IMG/VR virus record: IMGVR_UViG_3300044646_001918
Span: 1 to 37,184 of that record
Strand: one strand, 5' to 3'
Length of the DNA: 37,184 nucleotides
Source of the DNA: a virus
The notes below the pieces were generated by a model, which did not search any database, was not told where the DNA came from, and worked only from the letters and a program-made list of their open reading frames with translations. The position numbers and the translations under genes are program-made. Of the stretch, positions 31,846 to 37,184 are shown piece by piece (within the stretch, counting starts at the first letter, position 1; every line of letters starts with the position of its first letter).

Positions 31846-31906
31846 TTGGCATCTGTCAGCACTATATGGCATCTGTTGGCATCTGCAAGCAATATTTTGC
31901 ATCTGG
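31846..31906. repeat. Four phased GGCATCTG repeats (operator array)
   Basis: GGCATCTG starts at 31848, 31868 and 31878; a fourth copy, TGCATCTG, starts at 31898. Spacing is 20, 10 and 20 bp, so all copies face the same side of the helix. The array covers the likely promoter of the leftward operon. Related copies lie at 32224, 32286-32302 and 32371-32388. Confidence 0.75.
31861..31888 (-). promoter_or_regulatory. Leftward promoter under the operator array
   Basis: On the minus strand, TTGCAG (31888-31883), 16 bp, then TATAGT (31866-31861) forms a moderate vegetative promoter. The -10 is 5 of 6; the -35 is weak. Two GGCATCTG copies overlap the spacer, so a bound regulator should block or modulate it. 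It reads into the gene at 31828. Confidence 0.5.
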
Positions 31907-31941
31907 TGCAAAATAGTTACTTCCCTCTGTAAATCAGCGGG

Positions 31942-32202
31942 TTACTTGAGGGCTTTTTCCAGCTTGGCGGCCATCCCGCCGACGTTGCGCAGAATCATCG
32001 ACCGGAACTGCTCGGTCATGGGGCCACCGAAGGCTTCCTCCAGCTCCATGTAGAACTCGAGGGCAACGCCGGTGTATTTGGCTGCGGTGAGATGCGCTGC
32101 CGGCGCCCTCCGCTGCAGCCGGGCGTGTGCCTGGTCGCTGATGTTGGCAAAGACCGACCTGCGTGAGCCGACAAGTCGTTTTGCTGTGGGTGTGGTGTTC
32201 AT
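31942..32202 (-). CDS. Possible ribbon-helix-helix regulator, 86 aa
   Basis: An 86-residue protein with a basic N-terminus (TPTAKRLVGSRRS), then a strand and two helices of the kind seen in ribbon-helix-helix repressors: VFANISDQAHARLQRRAP, then AAKYTGVALEFYMELEEA. The fold call is weak by eye. No other cI-like repressor is visible between the two divergent sets of genes, and its own promoter region contains one copy of the repeated operator, suggesting autoregulation. The ATG at 32202 is preferred; the frame is open to 32280. Confidence 0.5.
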   Translation of the reverse strand: MNTTPTAKRLVGSRRSVFANISDQAHARLQRRAPAAHLTAAKYTGVALEFYMELEEAFGGPMTEQFRSMILRNVGGMAAKLEKALK

Positions 32203-32394
32203 AGCGCAAACAGACTCCAACGGTTGCCTACAATTGTCAATTGGGGTGAATTCCCCATGGCGGAAAAATAATGCTTGCACCTGTGGGCATGTGTAGGCAT
32301 CTTTAGCGAAATCAATGCAAGCCCACCTCGCACTGATCGCCTGCCGCCCTGCGCATCGTCGTGCCTTGTGTGCCTACAGATGCCTACACTTTTT
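32203..32394. promoter_or_regulatory. Divergent control region with repeated operators
   Basis: Features: a perfect minus-strand -35 TTGACA (32240-32235) followed by an operator copy TGTAGGCA (32232-32225) before the regulator gene; an inverted repeat TGGGG/CCCCA (32242-32257); two plus-strand copies GGCAT and GGCATCT exactly 10 bp apart (32286, 32296); and a tandem pair TGCCTACAGATGCCTACA (32371-32388) directly before the excisionase-like gene. This is probably the lysis-lysogeny switch. Confidence 0.55.
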
Positions 32395-32583
32395 ATGACA
32401 CACCACACACAACTGCTCACGATCCGCGATGCGGCTTCGGCCCTGCGCGTGAGCTACGCCACGGCCCGCAAATGGGTCATCGACGGCCGGCTGCCGAGCA
32501 TTGCCTTCGGGCAACGCACGCGCCGGGTTCCCGCAACGCAACTCGCCAAGTTCATCGCGGCGAACACGACGGGAGGAAACTAA
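32395..32583 (+). CDS. Excisionase-type helix-turn-helix protein
   Basis: A 62-residue protein with LTIRDAASALRVSYATARKW, VIDGRLPSIAFGQRTRRVPA: the MerR-like winged helix of the excisionase / HTH_17 group. Members bend DNA at att sites to direct excision, or act as small regulators. It is the first gene of the rightward early operon. The ATG at 32395 lies seven bases after the operator pair; an ATG at 32380 inside the operator is unlikely. TAATG overlap with the next gene. Confidence 0.7.
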   Translation: MTHHTQLLTIRDAASALRVSYATARKWVIDGRLPSIAFGQRTRRVPATQLAKFIAANTTGGN

Positions 32584-32702
32584 TGAGCGCGCTCGAAGTT
32601 CTCTCCTACTTGACGGACACCACGTTCACCACGGTTGTCTTGCTGACCATCGGCACGTTCGCTGCGCTGGAAATCATTAACAAGATCGGAGGCGCGCGAT
32701 GA
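32583..32702 (+). CDS. Single-pass membrane peptide, 39 aa
   Basis: A 39-residue peptide, MSALEVLSYLTD then TTVVLLTIGTFAALEIINKI, with one membrane segment. The start overlaps the upstream stop (TAATG) and the end overlaps the next ATG. Too short for family recognition; inner-membrane location is likely. Confidence 0.5.
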   Translation: MSALEVLSYLTDTTFTTVVLLTIGTFAALEIINKIGGAR

Positions 32703-33040
32703 TCGACCTCAACATCGACCGTCCGTATCACCCGGAAGCCCTGTGCGAATGCGGTGACGCTGAATGCCTCGGACCCGCGGACGCTGTCATTCCGGTGGTT
32801 GAAGCGCTGGCTGCCACGCTGCCGCAGTTGCAGTCGCCGATGCTCAAGCTGATCAAGGAGCGGAACGAGGCGCGCCGCCTCTGCGAACTCCTCGCCGGCT
32901 CCTTCCCCGACATCGCCACGTTGACCAACAAGAAGGCCATTGATGCGGCCAATGCTGAGATGCACCAGGCTTTGTGGGCTTACTGCAAGACCAAGAAGGA
33001 CTGGGACAAGCGCAGCTATCAGCTCGGAGATGCGGAATGA
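32699..33040 (+). CDS. Phage hypothetical protein with N-terminal Cys pair, 113 aa
   Basis: A 113-residue protein: CECGDAEC (about residues 16-23) suggests metal binding, followed by helices (LKLIKERNEARRLCELLAG; AEMHQALWAYCKTKKDWDK). No known family. Coupled to both neighbours by ATGA. Confidence 0.55.
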   Translation: MIDLNIDRPYHPEALCECGDAECLGPADAVIPVVEALAATLPQLQSPMLKLIKERNEARRLCELLAGSFPDIATLTNKKAIDAANAEMHQALWAYCKTKKDWDKRSYQLGDAE

Positions 33041-33240
33041 GCCAGCCAGCCCGCATCCCGAATCGCTTTGCCATGCAGCGCACCGGCGCCAAGCGCAAGG
33101 TAACCAAGAACGCGCTGATGGATCGCCCAGCTACGCGCAAAGACTCCGGCACCAAGGACACCGCCTTCCGCGGGCGCCGTAAGGCCAAGCGGGTGTGTGC
33201 GCGCAAGGCGCAGCGTCAAGCGAGGAGGGTGCAACGATGA
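33037..33240 (+). CDS. Very basic small protein, 67 aa
   Basis: A 67-residue protein rich in Lys and Arg (RTGAKRKVTKNALMDRPATR; RRKAKRVCARKAQRQARRVQ). It is likely to bind nucleic acid. The next gene encodes an acidic protein of similar size, so the two could pair, but this is speculation. ATGA overlaps on both sides. Confidence 0.5.
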   Translation: MSQPARIPNRFAMQRTGAKRKVTKNALMDRPATRKDSGTKDTAFRGRRKAKRVCARKAQRQARRVQR

Positions 33241-33455
33241 GCTACGAACTCGGAGACCCGGACGACCGTTGCTGCGATGAGGGCCGCGAGGCGGACATTG
33301 AGGAGCGTGACGCGGATGACTGCAGCAAGGCTTACGGCGTGCCGCACGATCCCTACGCGCATCGCACGCCGGAGGAAGACGCCGAGTGGGAAGCGGATAA
33401 GCGCTTGGACTACGAGGCGGATCGGATCTGCGGCCACGAATGGAGCAACATATGA
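33237..33455 (+). CDS. Acidic small protein, 72 aa
   Basis: A 72-residue very acidic protein (GDPDDRCCDEGREADIEERD start; HRTPEEDAEWEADKRLDYEA). Strongly negative charge could mimic DNA, as some anti-restriction proteins do; no homology is seen. ATG overlaps the upstream TGA. Confidence 0.5.
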   Translation: MSYELGDPDDRCCDEGREADIEERDADDCSKAYGVPHDPYAHRTPEEDAEWEADKRLDYEADRICGHEWSNI

Positions 33456-33646
33456 AGACCGTCGATTTCCAAACGGCCGACATCCTCATGATGTTCATGG
33501 ATGCGCATCGCAACGAGTTCCATGCGTTCGCGCAGGAGTTTGGCGAGCATTCCCGCAGGGAAACGTCGGCGATGGTCACGGCCATTATCAACAACATCCA
33601 CAAGATGCTTGAGGCGCCGCAATGGCAGCAGGAGGAAAATGAATGA
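33452..33646 (+). CDS. Small helical protein before the methyltransferase, 64 aa
   Basis: A 64-residue helical protein (FQTADILMMFMDAHRNEFHA; AMVTAIINNIHKMLEAPQW). Function unknown. Its end contains the GGAGG ribosome site and both start codons of the dual-coded methyltransferase locus, so translation of this gene may influence both. Confidence 0.55.
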   Translation: MKTVDFQTADILMMFMDAHRNEFHAFAQEFGEHSRRETSAMVTAIINNIHKMLEAPQWQQEENE

Positions 33647-34571
33647 GCTGGCTCTTTTCGCAGGCGCTGGTGGCGGAATACTCGGCGGCAAGCTCCTCGG
33701 ATGGCGCACCGTCTGCGCCGTCGAATACAACGCCTACGCCGCAAGCGTTCTTGTGGCGCGACAAAACGACGGATGCTTGGAGCCGTTTCCCGTCTGGTCT
33801 GACGTGCGAACGTTTGACGGACGACCGTGGCGAGGGATTGCTGAAGTCGTTTCTGGCGGGTTTCCATGCACCGACATCAGTGCCGCCGGCAAGGGCGCCG
33901 GAATCACCGGCAAGCAGTCAGGACTATGGACCGAAATGGCGCGAATTGTCGGTGAAGTTCGACCGCGCTTCGTCTTCGTGGAAAACAGCCCACTGCTTGT
34001 TAAGCGAGGACTTGCCGTGGTCCTTGGTGACCTTGCCGAAATGGGGTATGATGCGCGCTGGGGAATTGTGGGAGCGCACCACGTTGGCGCTCCCCACAAG
34101 CGGGACAGGTGCTGGGTTGTGGCACACGCCTCGAGCCAACGAGTGCAGCGAGAGGAGCGAGACGTTTGTAAAGCGGAACGCGGATCGGGGCGCGCATTGC
34201 TTCAGCGGTCTGTCGGCACAAGTGCGGGCATTTCCGAGGATGTGGCCAACGCCGACCGGCATAGACAACCCTCAGGTGCGCGGCGTAGGCAAGGCGGCGA
34301 AACATCCGAAGCGGGGAACAACACTCGGCGGCGCCGTGAGGATGTGGCCAACGCCAACGGTGCAGGACTCCAAGAACAATGGAGCGCCTTCACAGATGGA
34401 GCGCAATACGAAGCCGCTGAATGCGGAAGTTGGTGGAGCGCTGAACCCGGATTGGACCGAGTGGCTAATGGGGTGGCCAATAGGGTTTACCGCATCCGAT
34501 GCATTGGCAACGGACAAGTTCCAGCAGTGGCTGCGCTCGCATGGCGTTTGCTCGGCGGACCAACAGCATAA
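33639..34571 (+). CDS. C5-cytosine DNA methyltransferase (frame A of a dual-coded locus)
   Basis: A 310-residue Dcm-type enzyme. Motif I LALFAGAGG (residues 4-12), motif IV GGFPCTDIS with catalytic Cys77, motif VI VFVENSP (residues 113-118), motif VIII HKRDRCW (153-159) and a final block CIGNGQVPAVAALAW (about 288-302) are all present. The reaction is transfer of methyl from SAM to cytosine C5. The segment between motif VIII and the end is low in complexity, with repeated DVANA(D/N), so sequence specificity is unclear. Start ATGAATGAG; GGAGG is three bases upstream. Likely role: protection from host restriction. Confidence 0.88.
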   Translation: MNELALFAGAGGGILGGKLLGWRTVCAVEYNAYAASVLVARQNDGCLEPFPVWSDVRTFDGRPWRGIAEVVSGGFPCTDISAAGKGAGITGKQSGLWTEMARIVGEVRPRFVFVENSPLLVKRGLAVVLGDLAEMGYDARWGIVGAHHVGAPHKRDRCWVVAHASSQRVQREERDVCKAERGSGRALLQRSVGTSAGISEDVANADRHRQPSGARRRQGGETSEAGNNTRRRREDVANANGAGLQEQWSAFTDGAQYEAAECGSWWSAEPGLDRVANGVANRVYRIRCIGNGQVPAVAALAWRLLGGPTA

Positions 34572-34584
34572 GGAGGCCGCATGA
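33643..34584 (+). CDS. WPTP/WLMGWP protein encoded in the +1 frame over the methyltransferase
   Basis: A 313-residue open frame that overlaps the methyltransferase over its full length. It is not random: it contains SGLTCERLTDDRGEGLL, FHAPTSVPPARAPESPAS, SWKTAHCLLSEDL, two MWPTPT blocks, LNPDWTEWLMGWPIGFT, then ALATDKFQQWLRSHG. These blocks match, from memory, a family of phage proteins often listed as hypothetical or methyltransferase-associated. The ATG is seven bases after GGAGG, better spaced than that of the methyltransferase, and the TGA overlaps the next gene's ATG. Function unknown. Confidence 0.72.
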   Translation: MSWLFSQALVAEYSAASSSDGAPSAPSNTTPTPQAFLWRDKTTDAWSRFPSGLTCERLTDDRGEGLLKSFLAGFHAPTSVPPARAPESPASSQDYGPKWRELSVKFDRASSSWKTAHCLLSEDLPWSLVTLPKWGMMRAGELWERTTLALPTSGTGAGLWHTPRANECSERSETFVKRNADRGAHCFSGLSAQVRAFPRMWPTPTGIDNPQVRGVGKAAKHPKRGTTLGGAVRMWPTPTVQDSKNNGAPSQMERNTKPLNAEVGGALNPDWTEWLMGWPIGFTASDALATDKFQQWLRSHGVCSADQQHKEAA

Positions 34585-34736
34585 CCGCCCACGACATCGA
34601 CCTCGTCACCCAATGGCTCGCCGCGCGCGACAACGAGAAGACCGGCGCCAAGGTGTATCACGGCGAGCGGCCGTGTTTGCCGGCGAAGGCGATGTTGGCT
34701 GTCGCTGAACGCATCTGGAGGAAGCGCGCACGGTGA
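34581..34736 (+). CDS. Small helical protein, 51 aa
   Basis: A 51-residue protein (MTAHDIDLVTQWLAARDNEK start; LPAKAMLAVAERIWRKRAR end). Probably helical and basic at the end. AAGGAGG lies seven to nine bases before the ATG. Coupled to both neighbours. No family recognised. Confidence 0.55.
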   Translation: MTAHDIDLVTQWLAARDNEKTGAKVYHGERPCLPAKAMLAVAERIWRKRAR

Positions 34737-34915
34737 TGACCTTCAAGCAGTGGCGAGCGTGCGGACGGAAGCGGCGGTTTCACACCGCGGCACAGGCGCG
34801 TCGCTGTCAGCCGATGATGACCGTGTACGAGTGCAAGTATTGCGGACGCTACCACCTGACCAAGGGAATCGACTGGTGGGCCAAGCACATCCTGCAGCGG
34901 AGGCTGGCGGCTTGA
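34736..34915 (+). CDS. Zinc-finger-like protein, 59 aa
   Basis: A 59-residue basic protein with MTVYECKYCGRYHLTK, a CxxC-x3-H zinc-ribbon pattern common in small phage proteins, preceded by a Lys/Arg-rich helix (WRACGRKRRFHTAAQARRC). It probably binds nucleic acid or a protein partner. ATG overlaps the upstream TGA; a GTG three bases earlier is possible. Confidence 0.62.
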   Translation: MTFKQWRACGRKRRFHTAAQARRCQPMMTVYECKYCGRYHLTKGIDWWAKHILQRRLAA

Positions 34916-34917
34916 AG

Positions 34918-35187
34918 ATGGCGCCTCTCCTTTGCGCCTGGCCGGTCGCCCACAATGAGTGGCGCATCCAGTCGCGCATCGGTGCGGCGTCCAAATACCT
35001 GCGCTCCGGGCTGAAGCTGACGCGCTGCGCCTGGGCGATCTGTGGCGGGCACCTGGTCATCTTCAAGGTCATCGGCTCGAAGGCTGACGCTCAAAGGGTG
35101 ATGGCGAGTGTGACCCGCTATTTAAGGGAGATTTCTACAGAGAGGGCAATTCACGAAATGCCCCGCAGAGGCACTTTGATTTCATGA
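34918..35187 (+). CDS. Phage hypothetical protein, 89 aa
   Basis: An 89-residue protein (MAPLLCAWPVAHNEWRIQSR start), Trp- and Arg-rich in the first half, with an alternating strand region (HLVIFKVIGSKADAQRVMAS). No family recognised. The start follows the upstream stop by two bases; its TGA overlaps the next ATG. Confidence 0.5.
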   Translation: MAPLLCAWPVAHNEWRIQSRIGAASKYLRSGLKLTRCAWAICGGHLVIFKVIGSKADAQRVMASVTRYLREISTERAIHEMPRRGTLIS

Positions 35188-35771
35188 CCATGGCAAGACC
35201 GCGGACGACATCTAAACCCAAAAAGAAAGCAGCCAAGCCGGAGCCAGAGATTGCTCCGGTGCATGTGGGCCGCTCAACCGGCCTCGAGGTGCCCGAAGCG
35301 AAGGCTGAGAAGATCGCCGCAGCGCATATGGCCGGCATGTCGATCCGTGAGATGTGCCGCGCGTTCAACACGTCGTACCACACGATCATGGCGCTGATAC
35401 GCAACAGGCCGGAGCTGTTGGAACGCGCGCGGGAAATCACGTCGAAGAACTGGAAGACCTTGGCCGCAGTTGGGACCGCGGAACTCTTTGAGAGGATACC
35501 CGACATGAAGAGTCACGAACTCACTATCATGTCTGCGGTTGCAACAGAGAAATCTGAACTGCTGGCTGGTGGAGCAACGCAGCGTGTGGAGCATGTGATG
35601 GCTCCGGCGGCTGACTCTTGGAATAGCTTTGTGCGTGGACTGAGGAGCGAGCAGGTGATCGATGTGACGGCGGAACGGGTGGATTTATCGGTCGGCTCAG
35701 AAGGACGCGAGGCGCAAAAGGCCGCTGCACTGCCCGATCGTGCTGATAACTCCGAGATCAATGTCCCGTAA
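35184..35771 (+). CDS. Helix-turn-helix protein, candidate terminase small subunit
   Basis: A 195-residue protein with a basic Lys/Pro N-terminus and a helix-turn-helix, KAEKIAAAHMAGMSIREMCR then AFNTSYHTIMALIRNRPEL (about residues 40-80), followed by long helices. The order DNA-binding head then helical oligomerisation region fits terminase small subunits, but TerL lies far away at 3830, or about 5.8 kb downstream if the genome is circular. A transcription regulator is equally possible. A G-rich element that might be a packaging site lies 100 bp downstream. Confidence 0.5.
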   Translation: MTMARPRTTSKPKKKAAKPEPEIAPVHVGRSTGLEVPEAKAEKIAAAHMAGMSIREMCRAFNTSYHTIMALIRNRPELLERAREITSKNWKTLAAVGTAELFERIPDMKSHELTIMSAVATEKSELLAGGATQRVEHVMAPAADSWNSFVRGLRSEQVIDVTAERVDLSVGSEGREAQKAAALPDRADNSEINVP

Positions 35772-35956
35772 CTCATTGCAAGTCAACGCATCGTGAGCAT
35801 AACCATATACAATGTAGGTCATGACAAATCCGCTCATATCTGCACATCAACAAGCATATTCCTCTGTCCGACCAGGGGGGGCGGGGGTCGATGCTCTGAC
35901 TTTTGCAAATACCCCCCACCGATAGCAGCCCCCGAAATTTTTTACAAAAACACTTT
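35772..35956 (+). promoter_or_regulatory. Intergenic region with G-run and C-run elements
   Basis: The 185 bp hold an AT-rich first part (ATATACAATG near 35808) and a striking GGGGGGGCGGGGG (35875-35887), followed by CCCCCC (35912-35917) and CCCCC (35929-35933), which could pair with it. A T/A-rich stretch precedes the ATG at 35957. A cos or other packaging cut site, a promoter or an RNA stem are possible; I cannot decide. Confidence 0.4.
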
Positions 35957-36334
35957 ATGATCAAGCACATCCTAGCCGCCGCCAAGTCAACAATCAGCCA
36001 ACCCATCAGTCAACCTGCCGAAAATCCTCCCGAAGCCACCCTCAAAGCCTCCCCAGTCACCGACCAGCAGCTCGCCGAGACTGTCGCCAAACAGGTCGGC
36101 TACCAACCCGGCGACCAAGTGACCGGCGCCGTTCTCCCCAAGAAAATCCCCAACACCCGCCTGCTCTACGTCTCCGTGCCGGACTGGTCGGAGCCGGTGA
36201 TCTGCTCAGTGCAGAATGCCGCGGACTGGTCGGCCGGCGAGCGCATAAAGTGTGTGTACGTTAAGGCCGACACTGAGGGCCGCCTCGTCTTTGAGAACCG
36301 CGACGGCATCCGCCGCAACCGGTGGCGCCGATGA
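35957..36334 (+). CDS. Small possibly OB-fold protein, 125 aa
   Basis: A 125-residue protein. The N-terminal 40 residues are Pro/Ser/Gln-rich; the rest looks like a five-stranded beta domain (GDQVTGAVLPKKIPNTRLLY; WSAGERIKCVYVKADTEGR), compatible with an OB or S1-like fold that binds nucleic acid. This is an inference from pattern only. It is coupled by ATGA to the replication initiator gene, suggesting a role in replication. Confidence 0.5.
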   Translation: MIKHILAAAKSTISQPISQPAENPPEATLKASPVTDQQLAETVAKQVGYQPGDQVTGAVLPKKIPNTRLLYVSVPDWSEPVICSVQNAADWSAGERIKCVYVKADTEGRLVFENRDGIRRNRWRR

Positions 36335-37164
36335 GCGTGGCCGCCACCAATTACGTCTGGACGCAATCGCCTGCAGAAGGCGCCGACCGGCTTGTCCTGC
36401 TGGCCTTGGCCGACTTTGCCGATGAGGCGGGCAACTGCTTTGGTTCGTGGGGCAAGCTCGAGGAAAAGACCCGCCTCGCCCGCGCCACGGTCGCCCGCTG
36501 CCTTCGCCGCCTGCAAGACCGCGGCGAGCTGATCATGGTCGAAAAAGGCCACCGCAAGCTGGCCGGCGACGGCGCCGAGGCATCGATTTGGAAGATCCCC
36601 GGTGTGTCCGCCGAGATGGGTCTCAGAATGAGACCGGTCTCAGAAAGAGACCCAAGTAGTGTCAGAATGAGACCCAAGTGGTGTCAGAATGAGACCCCAA
36701 CAATAAGGAACATAAAGGAACGTAATAAAGGCGCTGACGCGCCTGCTCCGGCGACTTCGTCGCCTTCGCTACCTTCTTCGGAAAAGGAAGCACCCAAACC
36801 CAAACGCGCCCCCGCTCCCAAATTCGACCCATCGTCCTTGCCCCTGCCTCACGGCCCAGGGTTTGCTGCGGTCTGGGTTGATCTGATTGAACACAAGCGC
36901 CAGAAGCGATCGCCCCTCACTGAGATTGGCGCCCGCCGACTCCTCAAGCAATTAGCTGAGTTCAACGAGCGCGATGCGGTCGAGAAGATGGAACGCGCCA
37001 TCGTTAACAACTATTCCGGCGTCGTCTTCCCCGACGAGCTGCAGAAGCTGCGCCAACAGCGCCAGCCGATCCCCTTGCCTGTGCAAGGCCAACCCAAACA
37101 AACCGCCCTCGAGCGCTCCCTCGCCGAGATGCGCGAACAGTTCGCCAAAGAAAACGCAGCCTAA
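36331..37164 (+). CDS. Replication initiator (lambda-O-like winged-helix protein)
   Basis: A 277-residue protein. Residues about 20-75 form an HTH_36-type winged helix: RLVLLALADFADEAGNCFGS, then RATVARCLRRLQDRGELIMV. A flexible middle (residues about 97-165) is encoded by DNA iterons and rich in Pro/Ser/Lys. The C-terminal part (residues about 175-240) is helical, ending with MREQFAKENAA. Such proteins bind repeats in their own gene and load the helicase. The gene start is the ATG at 36331 that overlaps the upstream TGA. The next gene probably encodes a helicase or loader. Confidence 0.7.
   Translation: MSVAATNYVWTQSPAEGADRLVLLALADFADEAGNCFGSWGKLEEKTRLARATVARCLRRLQDRGELIMVEKGHRKLAGDGAEASIWKIPGVSAEMGLRMRPVSERDPSSVRMRPKWCQNETPTIRNIKERNKGADAPAPATSSPSLPSSEKEAPKPKRAPAPKFDPSSLPLPHGPGFAAVWVDLIEHKRQKRSPLTEIGARRLLKQLAEFNERDAVEKMERAIVNNYSGVVFPDELQKLRQQRQPIPLPVQGQPKQTALERSLAEMREQFAKENAA
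36612..36735. other. ori: Candidate replication origin with iterons
   Basis: Within the initiator gene: GGTCTCAGAATGAGACC (36619-36635), GGTCTCAGAAAGAGACC (36636-36652), then two GTCAGAATGAGACCC units (36661-36675, 36683-36697) 22 bp apart. The first two are also inverted repeats. An A/T-rich stretch (36697-36730, with AATAAGGAACATAAAGGAAC) follows directly, as expected for an unwinding element. The arrangement parallels the lambda ori inside gene O. Confidence 0.7.
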
Positions 37165-37168
37165 CCCT

Positions 37169-37184
37169 ATGAGCACCCTATTCG
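37169..37184 (+). CDS. Start of the next gene (partial)
   Basis: An ATG four bases after the initiator stop begins MSTLF and runs to the window edge. In this position a helicase loader or helicase is usual, but five residues cannot show it. Confidence 0.4.

Noticed and set aside
31846-31906. CRISPR array
   Set aside because: The repeats are 8-12 bp with 10 or 20 bp periods and no spacers of constant length; they fit operators.

Overview
The window is part of a temperate, tailed bacteriophage or prophage genome (Caudoviricetes). The structural genes point to a short-tailed, podovirus-like particle: portal, capsid, two genes resembling tail-tube proteins and several internal-virion-like proteins, but no recognisable tape-measure, sheath or tail-assembly chaperone gene. 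An integrase with a candidate attP and an operator-rich control region indicate lysogeny. The DNA is GC-rich, genes are packed with ATGA or TAATG start/stop overlaps, and Shine-Dalgarno sites are often weak. The host cannot be named. AT-rich 7-bp tandem repeats before two genes faintly recall intergenic repeats of Verrucomicrobia-type bacteria, but this is only a weak inference. Both ends cut through genes. The right end (replication) would fit before the left end (recombination) if the genome is circularly permuted.

Layout. 1-2283: end of a recombination/early module (ssDNA-binding-like protein, PD-(D/E)XK exonuclease, small HExxH protein, tiny coupled genes). 2284-2772: hairpin-rich DNA without a convincing gene. 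2773-5974: PAPS-reductase-like PP-loop protein, terminase large subunit, small proteins. 5975-6386: promoter region with heptad repeats. 6387-14200: scaffold, major capsid, decoration candidate, portal, glycine-rich fibre, head-tail connector. 14215-15320: lysis-type cassette (two membrane proteins, a lipoprotein, an L,D-transpeptidase-like enzyme). 15320-28330: tail protein, tail fibre, second PP-loop enzyme with a YkgJ-type cysteine-cluster protein, internal virion proteins ending in a 1626-residue polypeptide. A strong terminator closes this rightward operon.

28391-32400: leftward HNH protein, tRNA-like/attP region, rightward integrase, then leftward small genes including a PEGA-like lipoprotein and a possible ribbon-helix-helix regulator. 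Copies of a TGTWGGCATCTG-type element, mostly phased at 10 or 20 bp, sit in the control regions. 32395-35771: rightward early genes led by an excisionase-type HTH protein. They include a C5-cytosine methyltransferase gene whose whole length also encodes a second 313-residue protein in the +1 frame. 35957-37184: replication initiator-like gene with internal iterons followed by an AT-rich stretch (likely origin), and the first codons of the next gene.

The most striking observation is the dual-coded methyltransferase locus (33639-34584): both frames are open throughout and both carry protein patterns that look familiar from phages. The phased operator array, the iteron origin and the T-armless tRNA-like element next to the integrase are also notable. 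All function calls were made by reading the sequence; no database search was run.
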